The notes under the pieces: generated by a model
The model's input: only the letters and a program-made list of their open reading frames with translations
Databases searched by the model: none
What the model was told of the DNA's origin: nothing
Made by a program: the position numbers and the translations under genes
Shown here: piece by piece, positions 35,675-44,079 of the stretch
Layout: the number at the start of each line of letters is the position of its first letter
How positions within the stretch are numbered: the stretch's first letter is position 1
From: Galliscardovia ingluviei
GTDB lineage: Bacteria > Actinomycetota > Actinomycetes > Actinomycetales > Bifidobacteriaceae
Length of the DNA: 64,000 bases
Direction: 5' to 3'
Assembly: GCF_014635685.1 (NCBI RefSeq)
Contig: NZ_BMDH01000001.1
Coordinates: 496,001-560,000 of the forward strand

Positions 35675-36283
35675 ATGAGTACACCGCAGCAGAACATGCC
35701 TCAGGGGCAAGGATATGGGCAGCAACAAGCATATCAGCAGCCGAATGCTCAATATACGCAGACCGGTTATGCTGGGCAGCAGTATCAGCAGCCTATGGGT
35801 AACCAGCAGTATGGAAATTATCAGCAACCAGCATACCAGCAACCCAATTTCCAGCAGCAATATCAGCAGACTATGATGCCAAGAAAGCAATTTACCACAA
35901 ATCGTAGTTTTGTAGTTTGGATTTTGCTTAATATCATTACCTTCGGTATTTACGGGCTTGTAATGATGTATGTCATTACGCAGGATGTCAACGAAATTTG
36001 TTCTCCTCGTGATGGTAGACATACCTATAGTTTTCTGCTTATGGTGTTTTTGTTCAGCTGGCTTACCCTCGGAATTTATCCATTGGTATGGTGGCATATG
36101 TTCTCGAATCGCCTCGGAGATGCATTGCAAAGCAGAGGGTATAACCGTATGATTTCCGCTTCGAGTTTTTGGGGATGGAATATTCTTGGCGCACTGATTA
36201 TTGTGGGTCCATTTATTTACTTGTATAAAATGTTGGATGCAGTCAATACACTGTGTGCAGATGCTAATAACCGCGGAATTTAA
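35675..36283 (+). CDS. DUF4234-type membrane protein with Gln/Tyr-rich tail
   Basis: 202 residues. The first 70 are a low-complexity Gln/Tyr/Pro/Gly region (repeated QQYQQP-like units). Three to four spans follow, with the DUF4234 pattern VVWILLNIITFGIYGLVMMYVITQDVNEIC and WLTLGIYPLVWWHMFSNRLGD. The N-terminal tail resembles prion-like low-complexity segments seen on actinobacterial membrane proteins. GGGAGG is seven bases before the ATG; an upstream TTG is less likely. The function is unknown. A hairpin terminator follows. Confidence 0.75.
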   Translation: MSTPQQNMPQGQGYGQQQAYQQPNAQYTQTGYAGQQYQQPMGNQQYGNYQQPAYQQPNFQQQYQQTMMPRKQFTTNRSFVVWILLNIITFGIYGLVMMYVITQDVNEICSPRDGRHTYSFLLMVFLFSWLTLGIYPLVWWHMFSNRLGDALQSRGYNRMISASSFWGWNILGALIIVGPFIYLYKMLDAVNTLCADANNRGI

Positions 36284-36311
36284 TACAAGGAAATGTTGTC
36301 TATATAGAATG

Positions 36312-36339
36312 GAGCTGGGATATTTACAAATCCCAGCTC
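36312..36339. terminator. Bidirectional terminator-like hairpin
   Basis: GAGCTGGGAT pairs perfectly with ATCCCAGCTC around an 8-base loop, between the convergent DUF4234 and fructokinase genes. There is no long T run on either side, so strength is uncertain. Confidence 0.55.
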
Positions 36340-36407
36340 TAATCGTTATTACTGTGCTAACTATTTTGGCAATAAAGTTAGTGTTTCTCGACTTAGGCTT
36401 ATAGCGT

Positions 36408-37307
36408 TTATAGCCCCTGTTCACCGATGTAGTCTTCGATCTGCTCTGGATAAGCAGGCCACGCACCGTCATTTGTGCATACAAAAGCGGCAGTATTAAC
36501 TGCGACCTTATGTGCATCTCGTAAACTTGCGCCCTGCAAAATGCCCATGGTAAATGCTCCGGAGAATGAATCACCAGCGCCAATTGTGTCGGCTACCTGA
36601 ACTTTTGGAGTGTTGATTGTCGAGTGTTCGCCGTTTTTGCTCCATATAGTGCTGTATTCCGCACCAGCGGTGAGAATAAGATAATCAAGATCATAGGTGT
36701 TCATAAACCATGTGCACACTTCTTCATCGCTTCCGGACAGTCCGAATAGCGTGCGAAGGAGCACCAGCTCCTCATCATTAACTTTAAATACGGTAGCTAA
36801 GCGTAATTGTTCGTCGATAAGTTCTTTTGAGTAGTGATCACCGCGAATATTGATATCGTAATATCGTAATGAATCACGTCGGGCATGTTGTAGCAGCGCA
36901 ATAATAGTATCGTGTGATTCTTGGCTACGGCATGCAAGACTACCGAAGCAAATAGCGTCAGCTTGTTGTACAAGTTCGATTAATTCTTCGGTAAGGGTGA
37001 TATGATCCCAAGCCACATTTTTTACAATTGTCCACTCTGGAATACCGTCGATTAAGGCTACTTCTGCACGTCCGGTGGGGTAGGCATTGCGCTGCAAAAT
37101 AGATTTGATGCCGGTTTGTTGTACCGCTTGGGCAAGTTCGTCGCCAAAAGGGTCTTCGCCAACTGCGCTAATCGAATATCCATCTGCTCCATGCTTGGTT
37201 GCGTGGTATGTAAAGTTCACAGGTGCTCCGCCTGCGCGTTTGCCGGAGGGGAGCATATCCCATAAAATTTCTCCGAGGCTGACGACTATTGGTTTGTTGT
37301 GTTCCAT
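36408..37307 (-). CDS. Fructokinase (PfkB/ribokinase family)
   Basis: 299 residues. Family motifs are GEILWDMLPSGKRAGGAPVNFTYHA at the N-terminus (sugar site) and DTIGAGDSFSGAFTMG near the C-terminus with the catalytic Asp and anion hole. It closely follows bacterial fructokinases (CscK/ScrK type), making fructose-6-phosphate. That product feeds the bifid shunt. AAAGGAG precedes the ATG. It lies 66 bp downstream of a ROK regulator on the same strand, so the two are probably cotranscribed. No sucrose or fructan hydrolase is in the window. Confidence 0.85.
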   Translation of the reverse strand: MEHNKPIVVSLGEILWDMLPSGKRAGGAPVNFTYHATKHGADGYSISAVGEDPFGDELAQAVQQTGIKSILQRNAYPTGRAEVALIDGIPEWTIVKNVAWDHITLTEELIELVQQADAICFGSLACRSQESHDTIIALLQHARRDSLRYYDINIRGDHYSKELIDEQLRLATVFKVNDEELVLLRTLFGLSGSDEEVCTWFMNTYDLDYLILTAGAEYSTIWSKNGEHSTINTPKVQVADTIGAGDSFSGAFTMGILQGASLRDAHKVAVNTAAFVCTNDGAWPAYPEQIEDYIGEQGL

Positions 37308-37373
37308 TGGTTGCTCCTTTGGTTTGTGGTTGGTTTATGAATATATGTTGCCCATATATGTGATATATGTGGT

Positions 37374-38648
37374 TTATGGATGTTGCATAACGCTGCTTGG
37401 ATGGGCTAATAATTCTTGCGTAGCAATAGCACCTGCACCCAGCAGTGTGGCATCAACATGGAGATGAGAAGTTACAATATGTGTTGACTGCCATAGTTCT
37501 GGCAGTACACGCTGCTTACAAATATGAGTAATAGTAGATAATAGAGCGTCTCCTCCTTGAGCAAGAGTGTCTCCGAGAACAATAATTGATGGATTAAAAG
37601 CGTTGATAATACTGACACATCCGTAGGCAATAGCCTCATAAGCACTCGTCATGATATCGGTGATACAACTATCATCACTTGGATAATGAGCAATTAACCA
37701 AGATGCAGCTTGTTCATGAGTAAGCGTTTGTGGATCTACTTGATAGTGCTTGAGGAAATATGAAGAGTGATTCATCATAGTTTGGTGCACGGCGGCAGCA
37801 CTACAATATGTTTCTAAACAGCCATAGTTGCCGCATTCGCAAGGCCTACCATGAACATCAATGCTCACATGTCCAAGCTCAGTTGAAGTTCCAAGAGTAC
37901 CGCTTAGTAGTATGCCGTCGCTGATAATACCAAGACCAACACCTTCGCCAAGGAGGTAGTAGGCAAGATAATTGGTGTTTGCTTGCTTAATAGTGTGAGA
38001 ACCATGAGTTGATGGTGATGTATCTGGAAGATTTTCAAAAGTACCAAAGAGTGATTGTGCTACAGCGCCAGCTCGAGCATCATGCTCAATAAGTGTAGGT
38101 ACTGGGAAACTTTGTGCAAATTCGCTTTTGAAATTTATTGACTGCCAGCCTGACACTGACGTGGCAAGAGCAATACGTCCTTCGTTGCGCAAATAAGGAC
38201 CAGGGACAGCAATTCCAATAGCTTTAATGGAAGGATCATTTTGCAGCATAGTAAATACTGCGGTTTTAATGGTCTGGCAAATATCTTGCACATCTGATTC
38301 GTGAATATGCTCAATCGTGTGCTGGTGTTGAATTTGACCTCGCACGTCAAAAATAGCAAGAGTTACGCTAGAGCGCGCAATTTTTATTCCAATAACATGC
38401 CATGCTTGATTGTTGAGTTGCAAGCCAATCGAGCGGCGTTGCATAAGTCCATCAATAGCGCCTGTTTCTTCAATAATATTAGCTTCGATAAGGTTGGCGG
38501 TAATTTTAGTAATTGCTGCTGGTGTTAAATGAAGTTGTCTTGCAAGTTGTGCGCGAGAACGTGTGCCTTGAGTATGCAGGATTTGAACAATGCGCGAACG
38601 GTTGAATTCAGCCATACTTGAATGTGTAGTGCCGTACGTTCTTGGCAT
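37374..38648 (-). CDS. ROK-family transcriptional repressor (sugar-responsive)
   Basis: 424 residues. The N-terminal winged helix-turn-helix (about 12-70) is RIVQILHTQGTRSRAQLARQLHLTPAAITKI. A ROK sugar-kinase-like domain follows, with VPGPY, EHDARAGAV, GEGVGLGIISDG, and the zinc motif GRPCECGNYGCLETYC. It likely senses a sugar or sugar phosphate and regulates itself and the fructokinase. GGAG lies before the ATG at 38648. A perfect palindrome 28 bp upstream is its probable operator. Confidence 0.88.
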   Translation of the reverse strand: MPRTYGTTHSSMAEFNRSRIVQILHTQGTRSRAQLARQLHLTPAAITKITANLIEANIIEETGAIDGLMQRRSIGLQLNNQAWHVIGIKIARSSVTLAIFDVRGQIQHQHTIEHIHESDVQDICQTIKTAVFTMLQNDPSIKAIGIAVPGPYLRNEGRIALATSVSGWQSINFKSEFAQSFPVPTLIEHDARAGAVAQSLFGTFENLPDTSPSTHGSHTIKQANTNYLAYYLLGEGVGLGIISDGILLSGTLGTSTELGHVSIDVHGRPCECGNYGCLETYCSAAAVHQTMMNHSSYFLKHYQVDPQTLTHEQAASWLIAHYPSDDSCITDIMTSAYEAIAYGCVSIINAFNPSIIVLGDTLAQGGDALLSTITHICKQRVLPELWQSTHIVTSHLHVDATLLGAGAIATQELLAHPSSVMQHP

Positions 38649-38675
38649 AATAACTCCATTGTTGAAGCGAAATTT

Positions 38676-38698
38676 ATGTATTAACTATGTTAATACAT
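38676..38698. promoter_or_regulatory. Operator-like palindrome upstream of the ROK gene
   Basis: ATGTATTAAC-TAT-GTTAATACAT, 10-bp perfect arms with a 3-bp centre. ROK repressors bind such AT-rich dyads. The position, 28-50 bp before the start codon, fits autoregulation. Confidence 0.65.
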
Positions 38699-38817
38699 GG
38701 CTAGTTTTAATTGCAATTACAGCGTGTCGAAGAAAAATATAGAAAAGCGGGTGTCGAGCTTGCATACTACCTATAGTCATGTGGGACAATAGGCACAGTA
38801 CGAAAAAGGGAGGCAAC

Positions 38818-39744
38818 ATGCCAAGTCGCCGTAAGGTAGTGCTTGTAGCCAGTCGAAAAACAGTTGGTAAATTGAATGTCAATGATGTGATCGGCCAGCT
38901 CGTTGGACATGGGTTTGAAGTTAATGTTGAAGAGTACTTCAATCCTCCGCTGTTTGGCTCAAACTCCCATGCTCGTGTCAAGTCTGACACGGAAATTGTT
39001 GTAGTACTTGGTGGCGATGGTACGATGCTTCGTGCCGCAGAACTTGTGCACGGCACTGATGTGCCGATTGTAGGCATAAATATGGGTCACGTTGGTTTTC
39101 TGGCCGAATTTGAACGCTTCCAAATACAAGATGCGCTAGCAAAAATTGCAAGTCGAGACTATAGCATTGACGAACGAGTAGTTGCTCAAGTTGCTGTCAC
39201 AATACCACATCAGAGTACTCCGATTATGGACTGGGCATTGAACGACGTCACTATTGAAAATGCAGAACGCGGGCGTATGTTAGAAATCGCTATAGCAGTC
39301 GATGATGTTGATGTCAGCTCTTTTGGTTGCGATGGTGTAATCATATCTACACCGACAGGTTCTACGGCATACGCATTCTCTGCAGGCGGACCTGTTATCT
39401 GGCCTGAGGTAGGAGCTTTGCAATTGGTGCCACTAGCAGCTCATGCGCTATTTGCAAGACCGCTGATTATTGGCGCACAGTCTACTTTTTCTATTCATAT
39501 TCCTCATTCAGATCAGTCTACTCAAGCAGCAACACAAGCATGGATTTGTGCAGACGGTAGAAGACAACAGGTCTTGCCTCAAGGCTCGACGATTGATGTA
39601 CACCAATCAAGTCAAACTGTTAAACTCGCGCGATTAATTGGTATACCATTTAGCAGTAGATTAGTTTCAAAATTTGATTTACCAGTACGCGGTTGGCGGC
39701 AAGGTAGTGCACAACATACGCTCAATGACGGTGAGAAGAAATAA
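38818..39744 (+). CDS. nadK: NAD kinase
   Basis: 308 residues from ATG 38818 (MPSRRKVVLVASR) with GGGAGG just upstream. The frame opens 13 codons earlier. Motifs are VVLGGDGTMLRAAEL (GGDGT), NMGHVGFLAEF, the NE/D-type motif LNDVTIEN, and CDGVIISTPTGSTAYAFSAGGP. It phosphorylates NAD to NADP. It is followed six bases later by recN, the same pairing as in many actinobacteria. Confidence 0.96.
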   Translation: MPSRRKVVLVASRKTVGKLNVNDVIGQLVGHGFEVNVEEYFNPPLFGSNSHARVKSDTEIVVVLGGDGTMLRAAELVHGTDVPIVGINMGHVGFLAEFERFQIQDALAKIASRDYSIDERVVAQVAVTIPHQSTPIMDWALNDVTIENAERGRMLEIAIAVDDVDVSSFGCDGVIISTPTGSTAYAFSAGGPVIWPEVGALQLVPLAAHALFARPLIIGAQSTFSIHIPHSDQSTQAATQAWICADGRRQQVLPQGSTIDVHQSSQTVKLARLIGIPFSSRLVSKFDLPVRGWRQGSAQHTLNDGEKK

Positions 39745-39750
39745 GGAAAT

Positions 39751-41550
39751 ATGCTCGAAGAATTAGAAATTCGCGCACTTGGACCTCTTGAACATGCCCA
39801 AGTGAAGCCAGCTGTAGGAATGACTGCAATTACTGGTGAAACAGGTGCAGGTAAATCCATGCTACTCAATGCACTTGGGCTTATTTCTGGTAAAACAAGC
39901 TCGCCAACTATGGTAAAGCCAGATCAAGCACAAGCATGGGCACAGGGAATTTTTGATATTTCGGCTAACACTTCAGTGCAATCTGTATTACAGGAATCAG
40001 GCATTGATATGGATAGTGTGGCTGCCGATGGGCTTTTCATCTCAAGAACAGTTCCATCCCATGGACGTTCACGAGCTGTAATTAACGGCAGAAGCGTACC
40101 ACGATCAGTACTAGCAAATGTAAGTAGCCAGCTATTAACAATCCATGGCCAATCAGACCAATTACGCATTGCTCAGCCTAGTGCGCAACGAGACTTCTTA
40201 GACAACGGTATTGCTCCACAGATACTTGAACAATATGCACAAGCATGGCGCGACCTTACCCACGCTTGGCAACAGTTACAACGTATACAATCAGCTCGCT
40301 CGCAGGCGACAGCACGTGCTGATTATTTACGTGAGTCTATCGAACGCATTACTAGAGTAGACCCTCATACTGGAGAAGATGAAGAATTACGATCTCTACG
40401 GTCCCGTATTGAACATGCTGCCGATATTGCACGCGCAGTACAAGCAGCGTTAGCGGCGCTTGATGGCGCAGGTTTTGACGATGCCGAAGGAGCTCGTAGC
40501 CTAGTCGATCATGCTGCTGACACCTTACAAGCATTGCATATAACACAACCATTTGAACAGCTTGCCGAACGCCTGCAGTCAGTAAGTTCAGAATTAAGCG
40601 ATATTACCTATACATTAAGTTCATTGCAAGAAAGTGAAGAAACCAGTCAAGACCTAGATAGTGTCAATGCACGTATTCATGAACTCGATGAGCTAACGCG
40701 CAGATGGGGACCTACACTTGCTGATGTACTAGCGTGGAAGGAAAAAGCCCAGTTTGAGCTCGAAGACCTTGATGACTCTCCTGAGCGTGTTGCAGCATTA
40801 CAAGCGCAATATGAAGCAGCACAACAAGTGGCATTGCAATATGCACAACAATTACATGAGGCTCGTGTACAAGTGGCACAACAATTAAGCACTCATGTTA
40901 ATCAGGAATTAGCGGCGCTCGCTATGCAAGGAGCTTCCTTAAGCATTGAGGTACATGAGAGGAATACTTCACCCGCAAAGGCTCAAATACACGTTCAAGA
41001 TGATGCTCAACCGTTAGATAGTAATGGCATAGATGATGTAGAGTTTGTATTCAAACCATTTCCGGGAGCTCCTGGGATGGCTATGGGACAACACGCTTCT
41101 GGCGGTGAACTGAGTAGATTGATGCTGGCATTAGAGCTTGCAGCAGTGCAAGTACGAGCAGAGAGTAAAGACTTACAAAGCGACAAAAGCGATAACCAAG
41201 ATATGCTGGATAATGCGCAACATGGGGAGCGCGAGCGCTTAACCTTTGTCTTTGATGAAGTTGATGCTGGTGTAGGTGGCCGAGCAGCAGTGGAGCTTGG
41301 CAAGCGATTAGCCCTGTTGGCACAAGATCAGCAAGTTATTGTTGTTACCCATTTGCCACAAGTAGCAGCGTGGGCGGATCGACAGTATGTTGTACAAAAA
41401 AATGTGAGTGAAACATCTGGCGCTACAACCACAGTGCAGTTCGTAGAGCAGCAACAGCGTGAAGAAGAAATTGCACGTATGCTCGATGGGGGCATTAGTG
41501 AAAGCTCACTACATCATGCTCGCGAACTTTTAGCGCAGTGTACTCTGTAA
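39751..41550 (+). CDS. recN: DNA repair ATPase RecN
   Basis: 599 residues, an SMC-like protein. It has Walker A TGETGAGKSMLLNAL (about 28-42), long coiled-coil arms (about 150-380), ABC-type signature ASGGELSRLMLALELA, Walker B LTFVFDEVDAGVGG, and VTHLPQVAAWAD. RecN acts at double-strand breaks. AAGGAAAT lies before the ATG, and the gene follows nadK by 6 bp. Translation is probably coupled. Confidence 0.96.
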   Translation: MLEELEIRALGPLEHAQVKPAVGMTAITGETGAGKSMLLNALGLISGKTSSPTMVKPDQAQAWAQGIFDISANTSVQSVLQESGIDMDSVAADGLFISRTVPSHGRSRAVINGRSVPRSVLANVSSQLLTIHGQSDQLRIAQPSAQRDFLDNGIAPQILEQYAQAWRDLTHAWQQLQRIQSARSQATARADYLRESIERITRVDPHTGEDEELRSLRSRIEHAADIARAVQAALAALDGAGFDDAEGARSLVDHAADTLQALHITQPFEQLAERLQSVSSELSDITYTLSSLQESEETSQDLDSVNARIHELDELTRRWGPTLADVLAWKEKAQFELEDLDDSPERVAALQAQYEAAQQVALQYAQQLHEARVQVAQQLSTHVNQELAALAMQGASLSIEVHERNTSPAKAQIHVQDDAQPLDSNGIDDVEFVFKPFPGAPGMAMGQHASGGELSRLMLALELAAVQVRAESKDLQSDKSDNQDMLDNAQHGERERLTFVFDEVDAGVGGRAAVELGKRLALLAQDQQVIVVTHLPQVAAWADRQYVVQKNVSETSGATTTVQFVEQQQREEEIARMLDGGISESSLHHARELLAQCTL

Positions 41551-41665
41551 GTTTTGGCACTTGTACGTTCGCATGCTTGCCAATAAATGCATTGACATTG
41601 ACTTCATGTATCTCAATTACTGCATAAGCTAGTGCAAAAAGTCAGCAATATGAGTATGATGAAAG

Positions 41666-41766
41666 CGTCGGGGGAACTGCAACAGCCAAAGTAGTGCTGT
41701 ACTGCGGTTGAGAGTGGCATAAGCCTAACCCTTAGAACCTGTTGGTTAAGACCATGGTAGGGAGTA
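41666..41766 (+). promoter_or_regulatory. TPP riboswitch controlling thiD-HAD-tenA
   Basis: THI-element landmarks occur in order: CGGGGGAACTG (41670-41680), a P3 extension closed by CAGC/GCTG, then GGTTGAGAG, the conserved ACCCTTAGAACCTG (41728-41741), and TGGTTAAGACCATGGTAGGGAG closing P4/P5/P1. The 3' GGGAG lies close to the thiD start, so ligand binding probably blocks translation start. No terminator is seen between riboswitch and gene. TPP would turn the operon down. Confidence 0.9.
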
Positions 41767-41774
41767 ACGAATCT

Positions 41775-42599
41775 ATGGCAATATTAATACCCGTATTATC
41801 TATTGCTGGCTCAGACTGTTCTGGTGGTGCTGGCATTCAAGCAGACTTAAAAACTATCAGCGCTCTTGGTTGTTTTGCGATGAGCGTGGTTACCTCGGTA
41901 GTTGCAGAAAACACTGCACGTGTGATTTCGGTGATGGATGTTTCTGATGAGCTTATTCGCGATCAAATGGAAGCAGTATTTACCGACATTCCACCGAAAG
42001 CTGTAAAAATCGGGATGCTTAATACGCCTACTATTATGCGGGCTGTAGCGACTGGACTTGATACCTATCAGCCAGAACATGTAGTTATTGATCCAGTGAT
42101 GGTTGCAAAAAATGGAGCTCCGTTGATGCAACCCTCGTCGATGCAAGAATTGATTACGACCATTATTCCAAGAGCAAGTGTGCTCACACCAAATATTCCA
42201 GAAGCCGAACAAATCACTGGTATGCAGATTCAATCTGTTGCAGATCAAGAGGCAGCTGGCCGCGCAATTATTGCATTGGGATGCAAAGCGGTGCTCGTCA
42301 AAGGCGGCCATAGCACTGGGGAAGCAATTGATGTTCTTGTAGATAATTCTACTGGCAAGATTACAGTACATCAGTTTGCTCATGCACGCATCCAGACCAA
42401 GAATACTCATGGCACAGGCTGTACGCTTTCCTCTGCAATTGCAACAGGACTTGCACAGGGTATGAATACGGTTGATGCTGTGGCGCGAGCAAAACGGTAC
42501 GTGACTATGGCTATTGAGCATGCTTTGGAACTTGGCGAAGGCAATGGTCCGACACACCACTTCTACGATGTGTATGAGCATGGTCTACGAGCAATCTAA
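41775..42599 (+). CDS. thiD: Hydroxymethylpyrimidine (phosphate) kinase ThiD
   Basis: 274 residues from ATG 41775 (MAILIPVLSIAGSDCSGGAGIQADLKT). Earlier in-frame codons lie inside the riboswitch and are rejected. Ribokinase-fold motifs are SDCSGGAGIQAD, IDPVMVAKNGAPL, LTPNIPEAEQITG, and THGTGCTLSSAIATGLAQG with the catalytic region. It makes HMP-PP for thiamine synthesis or salvage. It is the first gene of the riboswitch operon and overlaps the HAD gene by 20 bp. Confidence 0.95.
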   Translation: MAILIPVLSIAGSDCSGGAGIQADLKTISALGCFAMSVVTSVVAENTARVISVMDVSDELIRDQMEAVFTDIPPKAVKIGMLNTPTIMRAVATGLDTYQPEHVVIDPVMVAKNGAPLMQPSSMQELITTIIPRASVLTPNIPEAEQITGMQIQSVADQEAAGRAIIALGCKAVLVKGGHSTGEAIDVLVDNSTGKITVHQFAHARIQTKNTHGTGCTLSSAIATGLAQGMNTVDAVARAKRYVTMAIEHALELGEGNGPTHHFYDVYEHGLRAI

Positions 42600-43278
42600 C
42601 AGGTCTAGGGCATGGCAACGGGCAGCACTATTTGATCTTGACGGTACGCTGTTCGACTCACTTGGTATCTGGGAACGCATTGATAGAGAATTTCTATCTG
42701 ACAGAGGCATCGCATTACCAGATGATTATGCGCAAACTGTTGAACATATGAGCTTGAACACAGCAGCGCAATATACCATTAAGCGCTTTGGACTTGATGA
42801 GCAGGCACAAGATTTAGTGCACGAGTGGCAGGAACGCACGCGTAATGCTTATGCAACAGTGCAATATAAGCCTTTTGCTCAACACTATGTGCAGTATTTG
42901 CGCTCGCAATCAGTGGCCATAGCACTGGTGACTAGTCTTTCACGCCCGCTTTTTGAACAGGCTAACCACGCTACACAGGTGAGTCAATATGCTGACGCGG
43001 TATGTCTGATAGAAGATATTGGTTCAGCAGGTAAACACGAGCCAGATATTTTCCAGCATGCATCTCACGTACTGCAATGTGAGCCTCAGCATTGCATAGT
43101 TTTTGAAGATACCGTGGCAGGAATCCGCTCAGCTTCACAAATCGGCATGCAAACATGTGCGGTACTTGATCAACGAACCCAGCCCGTGTGGCAAACGCTA
43201 CAATCAATAGCCAATTATGCCATTACTGACTTTTCACAGGCACCAACATTAGATACCTTGACTAAGGCTGGTCTGTAA
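42580..43278 (+). CDS. HAD-family phosphatase in the thiamine operon
   Basis: 232 residues. HAD motif I is ALFDLDGTLFDSLG (nucleophile Asp and Asp+2), motif II LVTSLS, Lys in AGKHEPD, and motif IV VFEDTVAGIRSA. A helical cap lies after motif I, so it is a beta-phosphoglucomutase-like phosphatase. I start it at the ATG overlapping thiD, the last one before motif I. It lies between thiD and tenA behind a TPP riboswitch. The likely substrate is a thiamine-pathway phosphate such as thiamine monophosphate; this is inference from context. Confidence 0.8.
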   Translation: MVYEQSNRSRAWQRAALFDLDGTLFDSLGIWERIDREFLSDRGIALPDDYAQTVEHMSLNTAAQYTIKRFGLDEQAQDLVHEWQERTRNAYATVQYKPFAQHYVQYLRSQSVAIALVTSLSRPLFEQANHATQVSQYADAVCLIEDIGSAGKHEPDIFQHASHVLQCEPQHCIVFEDTVAGIRSASQIGMQTCAVLDQRTQPVWQTLQSIANYAITDFSQAPTLDTLTKAGL

Positions 43279-43348
43279 GGATATCTCAACGAGTTTCGGC
43301 GTGACAGCAAACTAACAAAATCATATTTTATAGAAATAGGGGAATACC

Positions 43349-44056
43349 ATGACCTATCAACTCATACGCAGTGCACAACCTGGCAGTATTTTGGAACGTT
43401 TCGCTTGTGCTGCATCCCATGTCTGGCAGGCTGGTTATGAGCAGCCATTTATCCAAGAATTACGACAGGGGATACTCTCGCAAGAGCGATTTACTTGGTA
43501 CATGATTCAAGACCGCTTATATTTAGATGATTATGCTAATGTGCATGCGCTCGCTTTTGCAAGCTGCACTCACAGTACTATTCAGCAAGATTTGGCACAT
43601 GCGTTAGGTGATATTGCGCACGAGCTTGCCACAGTCCATGATACGTACACACAGGTTTTTGGTATTAGCGAGCAACGCATTACCCATGCTGTACAAAGCG
43701 CAGCAGCGCGAGCATACACTACTAGCATGCTAGAAACAGCATATCGCGGCAATACATTAGAGATTTTGGTGGCATTGCTTCCATGTGCTTGGGTGTATGC
43801 AGACTATGGTGCACGTCTTGCACAAGAATTAGGCGATGCAGTGCATGGCCACCCATATGAACAGTGGATTAGTACGTACGCTGCTGACGATTTTTGGGAT
43901 GCATCACAATGGTTACGCGATGACATCACGCTCCTAGCGCAACAAGCAACCGAGGTAGAAATTCAACGCCTTGAACAGATGTTTGTCCAAGGCGTTGATC
44001 TTGAGCGAGTATTCTGGGCAAGCGCATATGAAATGCAAGCAGGATGGAACTTCTAG
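43349..44056 (+). CDS. tenA: TenA-family aminopyrimidine aminohydrolase (thiaminase II)
   Basis: 235 residues, all-helical TenA fold. Landmarks are the N-terminal MIQDRLYLDDYANV, catalytic Cys in LLPCAWVYADYG, GHPYEQWISTYAADDFWD, and a Glu near the C-terminus (SAYEMQAGW). TenA salvages HMP from degraded thiamine (aminomethylpyrimidine). AGGGGAA precedes the ATG. It is the last gene of the riboswitch operon, convergent with thrC 23 bp away. With ThiD and the HAD protein this gives a salvage set. thiE and thiM are not seen in the window. Confidence 0.92.
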   Translation: MTYQLIRSAQPGSILERFACAASHVWQAGYEQPFIQELRQGILSQERFTWYMIQDRLYLDDYANVHALAFASCTHSTIQQDLAHALGDIAHELATVHDTYTQVFGISEQRITHAVQSAAARAYTTSMLETAYRGNTLEILVALLPCAWVYADYGARLAQELGDAVHGHPYEQWISTYAADDFWDASQWLRDDITLLAQQATEVEIQRLEQMFVQGVDLERVFWASAYEMQAGWNF

Positions 44057-44079
44057 TATGTATGCGCTGCTTTGCCGAG

